Origin: JAKFWF01 sp963732635
GTDB taxonomy: Bacteria > Pseudomonadota > Alphaproteobacteria > Rhizobiales > Hyphomicrobiaceae
Assembly: GCA_963732635.1 (NCBI GenBank)
Contig: CAVTAL010000035.1
Span: 1-64,000 of the forward strand
Reading direction: 5' to 3'
Length of the DNA stretch: 64,000 nt
Shown one piece after another: positions 47,661 through 58,883 of this stretch (position 1 is its first letter; every line of letters starts with the position of its first letter). The translations under genes and the position numbers were made by a program. The notes under the pieces are model-generated. The model was not told where the DNA came from, made no database searches, and saw only the letters and a program-made list of their open reading frames with translations.

Positions 47661-47695
47661 AAGATTTTATGACACTTTTGTGACAGTGTGACAGG
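47661..47695 (-). promoter_or_regulatory. Candidate operator/promoter with TGACA repeats
   Basis: On the plus strand TGACAC, TGACAG and TGACAG start at 47670, 47681 and 47689. They lie 25-50 bases upstream of the first binding-protein gene, next to an AT-rich CATAAAAT that could be a -10 on the minus strand. Spaced direct repeats here suggest a transcription-factor site for the transporter half of the cluster. Confidence 0.4.
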
Positions 47696-47744
47696 CGGTG
47701 CACGTCGGCGTCAATGCGCCATTCTTGGCGCGACGCCATAAACT

Positions 47745-48530
47745 CTATCTCGGCAACCCCAAAGCCTCCCGCAGCGGCGCCGCGAAAGCCGGGGTGGTGG
47801 CCAGGATTGGGTTACCGGCTCTCAACCCATCGCCGGCGAAGAAGTCGTTCACGACGCCACCGGCTTCCTCGACGATGACGATGCCGGCCGCCACGTCCCA
47901 ACTGTTGATGTGCAGTTCGAGGTAGGCGTCGGTGCGCGCCGCAGCGACCCAGCACATGCCAAGCGCACCCGACGCGCTGCGCTTTGGCGACGCGCCCATG
48001 CCGCCAACCTTGCCGACGAGATCGACATATTCAGCCAACTGCCGTCGCGCCGACCAGCCGATCTCGACGGCGGCGGACTTGAGATTGGTGCCGCCGCTGA
48101 CTTTGATCGAACGGCCGTTGAGAGTGGCACCGCCGCCCTTGCGCGCAGCGAACGTCTCGCCGAGCACCGGCGCATGAATGACGCCGACAACCGGCTTTAG
48201 CTTGTGCACGAAGCCGATCGAAATGCACCACTGCACGTCGCCACGGGCGAAGTTCGCCGTGCCGTCGATCGGATCGACGATCCACAGGTTTTCGGCACCC
48301 TCGCCACCGCCTTCCTCGCCGACAAAGCCGTCGTTCGGAAACACGCGGGCGAGGCGCGCCCGCAGCATGGCCTCGACCGCGCCGTCGGCCTCTGTGAGAA
48401 AATCCTGGGTGCCCTTCATTCGCGTCTGCATGCGGTCGCGGTTGTTGGCGTAGCTCATGGCGAGATGGCCCGCCTCCTGCGCCAATCCCAGCGCCACCAG
48501 ATAGCGCAGTTCGATTTCAGCTTCGGTCAT
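47745..48530 (-). CDS. Inositol monophosphatase family protein
   Basis: 261 residues from the ATG at 48530. Lithium-sensitive phosphatase motifs: GEEGGG (71-76), WIVDPIDGTANFARG (83-97) and INSWDVAAGIVIVEEAGG, which supply the three-metal site. The family hydrolyses inositol-1-phosphate and sometimes other sugar phosphates or histidinol phosphate. Position between iolE and an AfuABC-type transporter points to an imported inositol phosphate as substrate (inference). Confidence 0.88.
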   Translation of the reverse strand: MTEAEIELRYLVALGLAQEAGHLAMSYANNRDRMQTRMKGTQDFLTEADGAVEAMLRARLARVFPNDGFVGEEGGGEGAENLWIVDPIDGTANFARGDVQWCISIGFVHKLKPVVGVIHAPVLGETFAARKGGGATLNGRSIKVSGGTNLKSAAVEIGWSARRQLAEYVDLVGKVGGMGASPKRSASGALGMCWVAAARTDAYLELHINSWDVAAGIVIVEEAGGVVNDFFAGDGLRAGNPILATTPAFAAPLREALGLPR

Positions 48531-48540
48531 TGTTGATTTC

Positions 48541-49425
48541 CTAGATGAGTTTGGCGTCACGCAGGAAGCGCGAGAGATTGTCATAACCGAGCTTGGCATA
48601 GGTCAGCGGATTGGCCTTGGCCGGATCCTGTTCCGCCTCCACCACCACCCAGCCGTCATAACCTTCGAGGCAGGCAAACACCGAGTCATAGTCGACCATG
48701 CCATCGCCCGGCACTGTGTAGACGCCGTCGACCACGGCATCGAGAAAGCTCTTGTCGCGGGCTTTGACGTCACCCATCACCGTCAGCCGCACGTCCTTGG
48801 CATGCACATGGCTGATACGGTCGCGATAGATCGACGCGAATTCGGCCGGGTCGGCGCCGGCGAACGTCAGGTGGCCGGTGTCGAGCAGCAGATGCATTGG
48901 CTCCGGTGTCATGTCCATCAGCCGATGCACCTCCTCGCCGCTCTCGATCACGGTGCCCATGTGGTGGTGATAGACGAGTTGCATACCCTCGTTGCGCAAT
49001 CGTTGGGCCAGCCGGCCCAGGCGATCGGTAAACAGCGGCCACTGGCGCTCCGTCATGTGCGGGCGACGCGACAGCGGCATCGATCGATCACCGTGGATGG
49101 CGTTCGAGGTCTCGGCGACGATCAGCACGCGAGCACCGAGCGCCTGCAGCAGGTTCTTGTGTTCCTGGATCGCCGCCCACTCCGCATCGACGTCGTGCTC
49201 AAGCAGCGCCATCGAATACCAGCCGGAGACGAGGTCGAGACCGTGGCGGTCGAGTACCGCTTTCAGCGCCTTCGGCTCGCGTGGAAACTTGTGGCCGAGT
49301 TCCATGCCGGCAAAGCCCGCCTGCTTCGCTTCGGCGAGACAGGTTTCGAGCGGAGTTTCACCGCCGAGCGAACGCAGATCGTCGTTCGACCAGCCGATCG
49401 GATTGGCGCCTATCCGGATTGCCAT
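48541..49425 (-). CDS. iolE: Inosose dehydratase (IolE type)
   Basis: Dehydrates 2-keto-myo-inositol to 3D-(3,5/4)-trihydroxycyclohexane-1,2-dione. 294 residues beginning MAIRIGANPIGWSNDDLRSL. Xylose-isomerase-like TIM barrel with metal ligands in MELGHKFPREP, LVYHHHMGTVIES, LLDTGHLTFAGADP and VHAKDV. It lies 5 nt after iolD and 10 nt before the phosphatase. Confidence 0.92.
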   Translation of the reverse strand: MAIRIGANPIGWSNDDLRSLGGETPLETCLAEAKQAGFAGMELGHKFPREPKALKAVLDRHGLDLVSGWYSMALLEHDVDAEWAAIQEHKNLLQALGARVLIVAETSNAIHGDRSMPLSRRPHMTERQWPLFTDRLGRLAQRLRNEGMQLVYHHHMGTVIESGEEVHRLMDMTPEPMHLLLDTGHLTFAGADPAEFASIYRDRISHVHAKDVRLTVMGDVKARDKSFLDAVVDGVYTVPGDGMVDYDSVFACLEGYDGWVVVEAEQDPAKANPLTYAKLGYDNLSRFLRDAKLI

Positions 49426-49430
49426 GCAGA

Positions 49431-51284
<1,854 letters not shown>

Positions 51285-51570
51285 GTGCGCCACCCCGAAC
51301 GCCGCATGCGGTCGGCGATATCCATTCCTGCTTGCGGCAAGCGGGCGGCGGCGGTGGGCGGCATAATTCAACTCCCGTGACAGGTCGCATCGGGCAACCG
51401 GTCGAGAGGCCGCCCCATTTTCCCTCCACTGTGCCGGAAGCAATGGTGCCGTCAATGGTGCACGGAGTGCTTGCGATGGCAACTAATGTGAAACAATATC
51501 ACGGCGACGAACACGCGATTGCGCCCGCGTCCAGCCGACGCAACACGAATCCTGCAGTGGTAATTTCAAG

Positions 51571-54500
51571 ATGACGGCCGAAGAGATTGCGCAACGTCGC
51601 GCGGAAGCAGAGAAATATTTATCTGCCGGCAAGGCGGATGCCGCCGAAGCCGCGTATCGATCGATCCTCGACGTCGAGCCGACGAACATCTATGCCTTGA
51701 TGGGGCTCGGCAACGTCGCCAAAAATGCCAAAGACACGTCGGCGGCGGAGCAGCGCTATCGTGCGGCCTCGGCGGCTCATCCGCGCAGTTCATGGCCGTT
51801 GTTCGTGCTGGTCGATCTGCTTGCCAGTCTCAAACGCTGGGACGATGGCGAAGAGGCGGCGCGAACCGCGTTCTCCATCAGCGTCGACGATTTCCATACC
51901 GCCATGGCGCTCGGGCGGTTGCGACGGGCGCGTGGCGACCATCAAACGGCACTGGCGGCGTTCGAGATCGCCAGTCGAAAAGATCCGAAAAACGCCGGCG
52001 CGCGGACCGAGGTCGGCCGAACGTTGGCAGCGCTCGATCGCCATGCTGAAGCCGAGGATTGTTATCGCCAGGGGCTGGAAGCGTGCCCTGCCGACCAGCA
52101 CCTGAACCTACTGCGGGCACTGGCCGCGCTGGCACGGAAAATTGGCGACCGGCCCGCCACCATCCGATGGCTGCAACGCGCCGTCGACAATGCGCCCGGC
52201 GATCAATCGTTGCAAAGCGAACTCGCGGCCGAGACCGTCGCGCTGGCCAAACTGGCAAACGACAAGTCCGCCACCCTCGATGCGATGCTCGCGGCCCATC
52301 AATTGGCGCCCAACGACGTGGCGACATTGATCGAACTTGCGGCCGCACAGCGGGACGCCGGTCGCCTCGATGATGCCGCACAGGCGTATCGCAATGCGCT
52401 GGCCCTCAAGCCGGATAACATTTCGGCCGGATTGGGCCTCGGCTCGATTGCCCGCCGCCGCGGACGACACGATGAAGCACTCGAACACTATGAGCTTGCC
52501 AGCAAATTCCATCCGAAGAATAGCTGGGCGCAGATCGAAGTGGCGAAGTCGCTGCGCGATTTGATGCGCCTCGACGAAGCCGAGGCGATCCTTGGCAAGA
52601 TCGCCGCAACAGACGTGCATTACCGGCACGTGCTGATGTCGCTCGCCGACATCGCCCGCGCCCGGGGCGACCGCACGAAAGCGGTGAAGCTCCTGATCGA
52701 GGCGGCGTCGCATAGTCCCGATCCGGTTCCCGCCCTCGTCAATGCGGCGAACGAGGCGCTGCAGATCCGCGATTTCACCACCGCCCGCACCATTGCCGAC
52801 GATATCGCCGCGCGTAATCCGCAAGCCATGCAGGCACCGATGCTTGATGGCCGCATCCGCCGTGCCATGCTCGACCGCGAAGGCGCGAGGTCGGCATTCG
52901 CGCGCGCCGCCGAATTGGCGCCGGGCAATGCCGCGCCGCTTGTCGAACTGGCCACCGAATGCCTCGCGCTCGGCGAACGGGCGGCGGCCGAAACGCATCT
53001 CGAGCAGGCGCTCGCGCTCGACCCGGACAACCTGCAGGGACTGCTGCAGCGGGCCGAACGGTTCCGGGCGGAGGGCCTCGACGACGACGCGCTCGCCTTG
53101 CTGGCGCGGGCGCGACAAGCCCATCCAGCGCAGCCGTGGCCGTACCTCAACGCCGCCCAGATACTCGCCGGACTCGGACGAACCGATGAAGCCTGCCGCC
53201 TGCTGAGCCAGGGTCGCGAGACCTGCGGCCCGTCGGCCAGCTTCTACGCGCGCGAAGGCGGCATCCTGCAGGAGGCCGGCTTCGTCGATCGCGCCCGCGA
53301 TGTGCTGGCGGACGGCTGCCAACGCTATCCCCGCGATATCTGGCTATGGGCCAGCCGCGCCACCGCCGCGATCTCGCTCGGCGATTTCGACTTGGCCGAA
53401 CAGATGCTGGTCGATCCGCCGGGAGCATCGCCGGCCGAGCAGGCGCGCGTCCTGCTGGTCCACGCCAAGCTCGACGAAGCGCGCTGGAACCTCGAAGAAG
53501 CGAGCCAGCATATAGCGAGCGCTGCGGAACTCGACCCGACCAATGCCACGGCAGCCCACGAAATGGCCAAGCTGGCGCTGTTCCGGTTCGACCTCGCGAC
53601 CACCCGCCGCTGGCTCACCCGGCACGCGCAATTGCAGGGCGCGGCCAGCGCCGCCGCCGGCCGCTCGCCGAACATCACCCAGTCGCAGCTCGGCCAGATC
53701 TACGACGAGTTCGCGATCCAGCCCAAGCTCGTCGGAACCCTCGCCGCACTGAGCGCGCAGCCGGCGTGGAGCCGCCTCGTTGGCCTGCTCGAGACGGTCG
53801 CCTCGAACCCGGACGCCACCTCCGCAGCCCTCGCCCTGACCATCGGACTGCGGCGCACCGGCCAGTTCGACAAGCCGCACCCGATCAGCCCAACCGGCGC
53901 CGGCGAACCCGCCTCACCGATCCCGCGCGTCATCTGCCAATACTGGGACGCGACCGAGCCGCCGGCCGACGTGCGCGCCATGATCGACGGCTGGGGCGCG
54001 GCGCACGGCGGCTATCGCCACATCCTCTACGACGACCGCAGCGCCGCTGCCTACCTCAAGACCAACGCCGCGCCCACGACCCTGCAAGCATTTCTGCGCA
54101 CGCGCGACCGCACGCAGCGAGCAGACGTGTTCCGGCTGGCCCGCCTCTACGCCGAGGGCGGCATCTACATCGACGCCGACGACCGCTGCCGAGGCCCGCT
54201 CGAACCGCTGCTGCGGCCGGGCAAGACGTTCGTCGCGTTCCAGGAGGACTACGGCTCGATCGCGAACAACTTCCTGGCCGCGACGCCGCAGCATCCGGTG
54301 ATCAAGCGCGCCCTCGAATGCGCGGTCGAGGCGACCAACCGCGGCGACCGCGACATATTGTGGCTGTCGACCGGGCCCGGCATGCTGACGCGGGCGTTCG
54401 CGCAAGCGCTGGCCGCCCACAAGGACCGGCTCGACGAGTTCCTGCGCACGGTATCGATCGTCGAACGGCATGCGGTGCGGGTGAGCCTTGTGCCCTACTG

Positions 54501-54723
54501 TCAGGCCAGCTACAAGCGCACCGCGCGACACTGGCAGAACACGGCGTTTCCGAGTTCGGGAAGCGTCAAGGGTGCGGCCAACGGCGCCATAAAAACCGCA
54601 ATCTCCGCAGGATATTACGCCGACTACGTCAAAGGCGGTGGAGAGCACGCCGCCCGCCACTTGAACAACGCCATGCCGCCGTTCATGGTGGCTGCGAAAA
54701 TTAATCTGGGATTGCGGGTTTGA
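51571..54723 (+). CDS. TPR-repeat protein fused to a GT32-type glycosyltransferase
   Basis: 1,050 residues. About 20 TPR-like helical repeats fill residues 1-700 (for example AEKYLSAGKADAAEAAYRSI and YRNALALKPDNISAGLGLGS). From about 785 comes a Gly_transf_sug domain: CQYWDATEPPADVRAMIDGW, then RADVFRLARLYAEGGIYIDADD with the metal-binding DxD at about 866-870, and TGPGMLTRAF. GT32 enzymes transfer hexoses from UDP-sugars onto glycans. It is probably cytosolic or peripheral (no signal). Its stop overlaps the next start by 3 nt. Confidence 0.83.
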   Translation: MTAEEIAQRRAEAEKYLSAGKADAAEAAYRSILDVEPTNIYALMGLGNVAKNAKDTSAAEQRYRAASAAHPRSSWPLFVLVDLLASLKRWDDGEEAARTAFSISVDDFHTAMALGRLRRARGDHQTALAAFEIASRKDPKNAGARTEVGRTLAALDRHAEAEDCYRQGLEACPADQHLNLLRALAALARKIGDRPATIRWLQRAVDNAPGDQSLQSELAAETVALAKLANDKSATLDAMLAAHQLAPNDVATLIELAAAQRDAGRLDDAAQAYRNALALKPDNISAGLGLGSIARRRGRHDEALEHYELASKFHPKNSWAQIEVAKSLRDLMRLDEAEAILGKIAATDVHYRHVLMSLADIARARGDRTKAVKLLIEAASHSPDPVPALVNAANEALQIRDFTTARTIADDIAARNPQAMQAPMLDGRIRRAMLDREGARSAFARAAELAPGNAAPLVELATECLALGERAAAETHLEQALALDPDNLQGLLQRAERFRAEGLDDDALALLARARQAHPAQPWPYLNAAQILAGLGRTDEACRLLSQGRETCGPSASFYAREGGILQEAGFVDRARDVLADGCQRYPRDIWLWASRATAAISLGDFDLAEQMLVDPPGASPAEQARVLLVHAKLDEARWNLEEASQHIASAAELDPTNATAAHEMAKLALFRFDLATTRRWLTRHAQLQGAASAAAGRSPNITQSQLGQIYDEFAIQPKLVGTLAALSAQPAWSRLVGLLETVASNPDATSAALALTIGLRRTGQFDKPHPISPTGAGEPASPIPRVICQYWDATEPPADVRAMIDGWGAAHGGYRHILYDDRSAAAYLKTNAAPTTLQAFLRTRDRTQRADVFRLARLYAEGGIYIDADDRCRGPLEPLLRPGKTFVAFQEDYGSIANNFLAATPQHPVIKRALECAVEATNRGDRDILWLSTGPGMLTRAFAQALAAHKDRLDEFLRTVSIVERHAVRVSLVPYCQASYKRTARHWQNTAFPSSGSVKGAANGAIKTAISAGYYADYVKGGGEHAARHLNNAMPPFMVAAKINLGLRV

Positions 54724-56066
54724 TGCGGGTTGTCGCGCTAGTGCTGTTGGCATGCCTGACGTTGCTTACGGCGGCAAACGCGCGCGCGCAGGTGCCGGAC
54801 GACATCAAGATCGGCGCGCTCCGCTGGGACGCCTGGTACGAAGGCGCGCCGGACACCAAGGTGCTGGAGCAGCCGGAGTGGCGCCACCGGGCGCCGTTCT
54901 TCGCGCGCTACGACGAAAGCGGCAAACTCCACCTCGACGGCGACAAGGAGCACGTGCTGCACGCCGAGGTCGCCTACGCGCGCGCCATCGGTCTCGATTA
55001 TTTCATCTTCGGCTTCTACCCGGACACAGGGAGTTGGGGACGCGATATCAACACCCACCTCAAGCTCAATCGCGCATTGTCTTCGTACCTCAGGCTACCC
55101 GACCGCATGGGTGTGAAGTTCGCGCTGAGCATCCATCAATGGTTTCCAATGTCGGACCTCGGCGACATCGCCGCCAGCCTCGCCAAGCTTGCCGCCCATC
55201 CGGACTACATGACGACGGAAACGGGCACCCTGCCGGTGTTCATACTGGCGCATGACGGGCTCGACTGGTCGAAGTTCTTCGGCAGCGACGACAAGGCGCG
55301 CGAGGCGATCTCGACATTGCGGCGCGTGACGCGCGAGCGAACGGGCAAGGAAATCACCTTCGTCGTCATGTACTACGACGCCATCAAGGCGATGGACGTG
55401 GCGCAGCGCTACGGCCTCGACATGGTCTCGACCTACTCCAATTTCGCACCCGGCAAGGGCGCGATGGAGAGCGCCTATGACAGCTGCGTGCTGCACGGCG
55501 AAGCGGTATGGGCCAAGGCTGCGAGCGGCAATGTCCCCTATGCTCCGAACATTACGCTCGGCTGGGACAACCGGCCGCGCAAGGCGCCGGCCGTCAACAC
55601 CAAGCAGAGCGCGCAGGGACCGTGGTGCGCGCCGCCGACGGTCGATGCCTTGAAGAGCCACCTCGCACGGGCAGCGACCTTCGCACGCAGCCAGAAGGCC
55701 GCCGTGCCGTTTCGCACACTGACCGTCTATTCCTGGAACGAGTACACCGAAGGCGGCTGGATGGCGCCAACCGTCACGGACGGCGAAGCCTGGCTCGACA
55801 CGCAGCGCACCGCGATTGGACGTAACCGCAAGAGCAAACCGGTGGAGTTGACTTGGCCTGATCAGATGGAGGTCGCAAATTGTCCCTTGCGCACCGCCGA
55901 CCTGCCGCGCGATACAATCGCGCGTAAGTGCAAAGTTGAGCCTCGCCAAGCGGGCAAGTGGCCCTGCCCGCCAGGGTCCACCAGCCGGTCAGAGACCGTC
56001 AGAGCCCCATCTGGCTTTGAGAGTTTGCTGTGGAGCGGAGGGTGGAGAGTTCAGGCCTGTGTTTAG
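54723..56066 (+). CDS. Secreted WbsX/GH99-like glycan protein
   Basis: 447 residues from the ATG at 54723, overlapping the preceding stop. Signal peptide MRVVALVLLACLTLLTAANA. The TIM-barrel-like body starts IGALRWDAWYEG and includes HAEVAYARAIGLDYFIFGFY, FVVMYYDAIKAMDVAQRYGL and TVYSWNEYTEGGWMAPTVTD. This resembles WbsX-type (GH99-like) proteins of O-antigen and exopolysaccharide clusters. Catalytic role uncertain. Confidence 0.65.
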   Translation: MRVVALVLLACLTLLTAANARAQVPDDIKIGALRWDAWYEGAPDTKVLEQPEWRHRAPFFARYDESGKLHLDGDKEHVLHAEVAYARAIGLDYFIFGFYPDTGSWGRDINTHLKLNRALSSYLRLPDRMGVKFALSIHQWFPMSDLGDIAASLAKLAAHPDYMTTETGTLPVFILAHDGLDWSKFFGSDDKAREAISTLRRVTRERTGKEITFVVMYYDAIKAMDVAQRYGLDMVSTYSNFAPGKGAMESAYDSCVLHGEAVWAKAASGNVPYAPNITLGWDNRPRKAPAVNTKQSAQGPWCAPPTVDALKSHLARAATFARSQKAAVPFRTLTVYSWNEYTEGGWMAPTVTDGEAWLDTQRTAIGRNRKSKPVELTWPDQMEVANCPLRTADLPRDTIARKCKVEPRQAGKWPCPPGSTSRSETVRAPSGFESLLWSGGWRVQACV

Positions 56067-56145
56067 CAAATTCATTCCCCTAGGGCGAGCAGTTGCCTAA
56101 GCCCGGGGATAGTGGCAGTCGAAGCTCAAGATCAAGTCCAATTTC

Positions 56146-57075
56146 ATGAGGTCTATCGTGGCTGAGCCAGCAAGCATAATGAGCATTCCCAAAGTAACCG
56201 GTGGCGAGGTACTCGGCGACCGGAACATATTTGTTCGCAACTACAAAACGTTCACAGACGAAAGATGGCGCGGAAAGCTCCTTCAAACCGTCCCCGGCGA
56301 GGCCGTGGACGGCATCAATTTCCCTGGCTTCCCGGACCAGGAAACCCAGCGCCGAATGCACGGCGCGACGTCACCAGAAATCTCTTTAAACGAAGCGTTC
56401 AATTTCTACAAATTCATCAAGGCACACGCTCCTGTCGCCGAAATGCATGCTGGCGAACACAACATGCTCGACTTCGGATGCGGCTGGGGCCGTATAAATC
56501 GGCCCTTCATGAAGGACATTCCGTACAGCAATATATTTGCTTACGAACCGCACCTCGGTTACTGCGTCCTGGCACGCAAGTTGAACCCGTACATCACAAT
56601 ACTGAACGGCGACTACATGCCGAACGGCGTACTGCCGAACGCGCATTTCGATCTTGTAGTTGGCTGGTCGGTTTTTTCACATCTGAGCGAAGATTGCGCC
56701 AAGAGCTGGCTCAAGGAATTCACCCGCATATTGAAACCGGGTGGTCGATGTGTACTAACGACATGGGGAACCCAATTCCTTGGTCGTCTTAAGAATGAGG
56801 CGGTGAAGCTGCAGAACGGCGAAGCGATCGACTGGTATTCCAAGGTTTGTATTGACGCCGCCCAGGGCCGGATTGCCGAAAAGTCTCTGGCCTATGACAA
56901 GGGCCAGTTTGTTTGGTTTACCGCCGGCAATTCGAAACTTTATGGCGAGGCCTTCTTGCCGCAAGCCGCCCTGCAAAGGTGGCTCGACGAATTGAAGCTC
57001 GGACTTGAAATCGAGGCTTTCGACACCAAGACGCTGTCCCAGGACTGCTTTGTGCTGAAGATGCGCGAAGCTTGA
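56146..57075 (+). CDS. SAM-dependent methyltransferase of the glycan cluster
   Basis: 309 residues. Motif I is MLDFGCGWGRI at 107-117, then IFAYEPHLGYCVLARKLNPY, FDLVVGWSVFSHLSEDCAKS and FTRILKPGGRCVLTTWGT. The N-terminal 90 residues are unusual and may bind the acceptor. Lower GC than the flanks suggests transfer. Likely substrate is a sugar or lipid intermediate. Confidence 0.78.
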   Translation: MRSIVAEPASIMSIPKVTGGEVLGDRNIFVRNYKTFTDERWRGKLLQTVPGEAVDGINFPGFPDQETQRRMHGATSPEISLNEAFNFYKFIKAHAPVAEMHAGEHNMLDFGCGWGRINRPFMKDIPYSNIFAYEPHLGYCVLARKLNPYITILNGDYMPNGVLPNAHFDLVVGWSVFSHLSEDCAKSWLKEFTRILKPGGRCVLTTWGTQFLGRLKNEAVKLQNGEAIDWYSKVCIDAAQGRIAEKSLAYDKGQFVWFTAGNSKLYGEAFLPQAALQRWLDELKLGLEIEAFDTKTLSQDCFVLKMREA

Positions 57076-57081
57076 TCGCGC

Positions 57082-58060
57082 CTACGACGGCTGACGCGTA
57101 ATCGTCCACTTGGCGCCATCTCCAGAGCACTTTGGCGCCAAGAAGCTCGCAATCCTTTCGAAAGTGAATTTCTCCGAATCGAAATCGTCGCCAGGGATCT
57201 GCTTCAAGAACCGCTCCGCCATCTGCGTGATGACAATGTCAGGCTTGTACCGCTCGATCAACGCATAGTCGACCGAACTGGACCAGACGAACTGCACGGA
57301 AGAAAATGTCTCGCCGAGAAGTCCTGCAAGCAGGTGTGCGCGGTGCTCCGAGTACGAATCTCCAAACAACAGGACGCGACGAGGGTCGCATCCACTAGCC
57401 GTGCACTCGTATCGAGTGGATGTCCCAGTGTGCAGGACCCCCTGATAGATTCGGCTTCATAATCTCCTGGAGTTTGACCAATTCATTTTTGTGCACGACG
57501 CGGGAACGTGAAAGCACTCGCGCAATTCCCCAATTTTCCTTGACCGGCGGTGTCAGCTTGGAGCCGAGATCGAGCGCGAGCTCGACGTACTCTTGCGGCC
57601 GGCTTTCAAAACCGGGAGCAGGGGACGCACCGATCATACTGCATAGTGCGCTGTACGCAGCACAGGCGCCGGCAAACGTCCAATGCGTATCAGTTTTCCA
57701 ATAGAGCAGTCCGCTCGTCTTTGCCCCTTCCATGGCCGGCCTGATATCGAGGTAGATATCGGCCAAAGGCTCCCAATCGCCGTATCGTCGAATCATGTCC
57801 ATCGGTGCTTGCGGCAGAAACAGCGACTGATCCGCCACGAACTCACGATAGACCGATAGCTTGTCCGGGACCCAGAAATGGACATACCGGATATTCTTCT
57901 TGGCGAGTATTTCTTTCCGCCTCAAGAGCAATTGGCGCCAAATCTCGCAGTCTGCTTCTGAGATCCAGTCTTTGTCGGCGAACATCTTGCCGACGTTGTT
58001 GGAGCCACCAATTAAAAAAAGCCAGCCATCAAGACCCTGATGAATATCGGGATTGCTCAT
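57082..58060 (-). CDS. AlgX/AlgJ-like SGNH acetyltransferase domain protein, frameshifted
   Basis: About 325 residues from the ATG at 58060 (MSNPDIHQGLDGWLFLIGGS). AlgX/AlgJ motifs are HQGLDGWLFL, VHFWVPDKLSVYREF and LLYWKTDTHWTFAGACAAYS (the D-x-H pair). After a frameshift near 57410 (probably an extra G), VLLFGDSYSEHRAHLLAGLL supplies the nucleophilic Ser. VDYALIERYKPDIVITQMAE follows. Both catalytic parts are intact once frames are joined. These proteins O-acetylate exopolysaccharides in the periplasm, though no signal peptide is seen here. Convergent with the methyltransferase gene, 6 nt apart. Confidence 0.72.
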
Positions 58061-58392
58061 TAGTATTGGCTCCAAGTGGCGGTCACGGGCTCGTGCGACC
58101 GTGCAAAGTGAGCACAGACTACTTAACGGCAAGGCCAACGGCAACGGCTGTTTGCCCCTCGACGACCATGTTGACCTTGGGTGCTTGGCTCGTTCGCCCA
58201 ACTTCATTAGGATGCCGTCACATAGACGACAAATGATTGGTGTTGAATTGCATCGTTCGGACGGCCTGAAAGTGATCCCGACCGCGCCAGCACCCAACTT
58301 TGAGTATTCGTTTTCAGGCAAGACTAATATACGTATTGCAAGGGTTGCCTCCCGCATGCCCCCCCGAGCAAAGTTCGCAGGAGAGTTGCGAG
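58061..58392. other. Divergent intergenic region of the glycan cluster
   Basis: These 332 bases separate the leftward SGNH gene from the rightward cytidylyltransferase and must contain both promoters. I see no hairpin or operator clear enough to name. GAGAGTTGCGAGATG immediately before 58393 provides a weak ribosome site. Confidence 0.4.
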
Positions 58393-58850
58393 ATGAGAAC
58401 TGTAATTACTTACGGAACTTACGACATTTTTCACACTGGCCACTTGGCATTGTTGAAGAGAGCTCGTGCCCTCGGCGATCAGCTGATCGTCGGTGTCTCG
58501 TCCGATGAATTCAATCGCATGAAGGGCAAGCGTTCGTTTTTTCGTACGAAGAGCGGGCCAGGATTGTTGAAGAGTTGAAATGCGTCGATGGGGTCTTCCG
58601 TGAGGACGACTGGGGGCAGAAGCGCAATGACATAAAGAGGCACGGCGCTCATGTGTTTGTCATGGGCAACGACTGGGTGGGTAAGTTCGATGATCTCAAG
58701 GACCTATGTGAGGTTGTATACCTCGATCGAACCCAGGGCATCTCAAGCACCGAGATCAAGCAGGCACTGGCCAAGATCGATGCAGCCTCGCTTGATCAAT
58801 TGCGATCCGCCATCACCGCCGCTGCCGAGATCATAAAAGCGATCCAGTAG
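58393..58850 (+). CDS. Glycerol-3-phosphate cytidylyltransferase-like (TagD), frameshifted
   Basis: Makes CDP-glycerol (or a related CDP-polyol) from CTP. About 152 residues: ITYGTYDIFHTGHLALLKRA contains the HxGH motif (His14, His17), then VGVSSDEFNRMKGKRS. A run of six Ts near 58537 appears to lack one T. Restoring it gives FFSYEERARIVEELKCVDGV, and the rest (KRNDIKRHGAHVFVMGNDWV, YLDRTQGISSTEIKQ with the RTxGISSTxI motif) follows in frame. In a surface-glycan cluster next to a LicD gene. Confidence 0.82.
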
Positions 58851-58883
58851 TTCACCCAGTTATTGAATTTTTGCGAGGATCAG

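Noticed and set aside
52108..53322. 404-codon antisense frame across the TPR region
   Set aside because: The sense frame is a coherent TPR-GT32 protein; the antisense has no recognisable motif.
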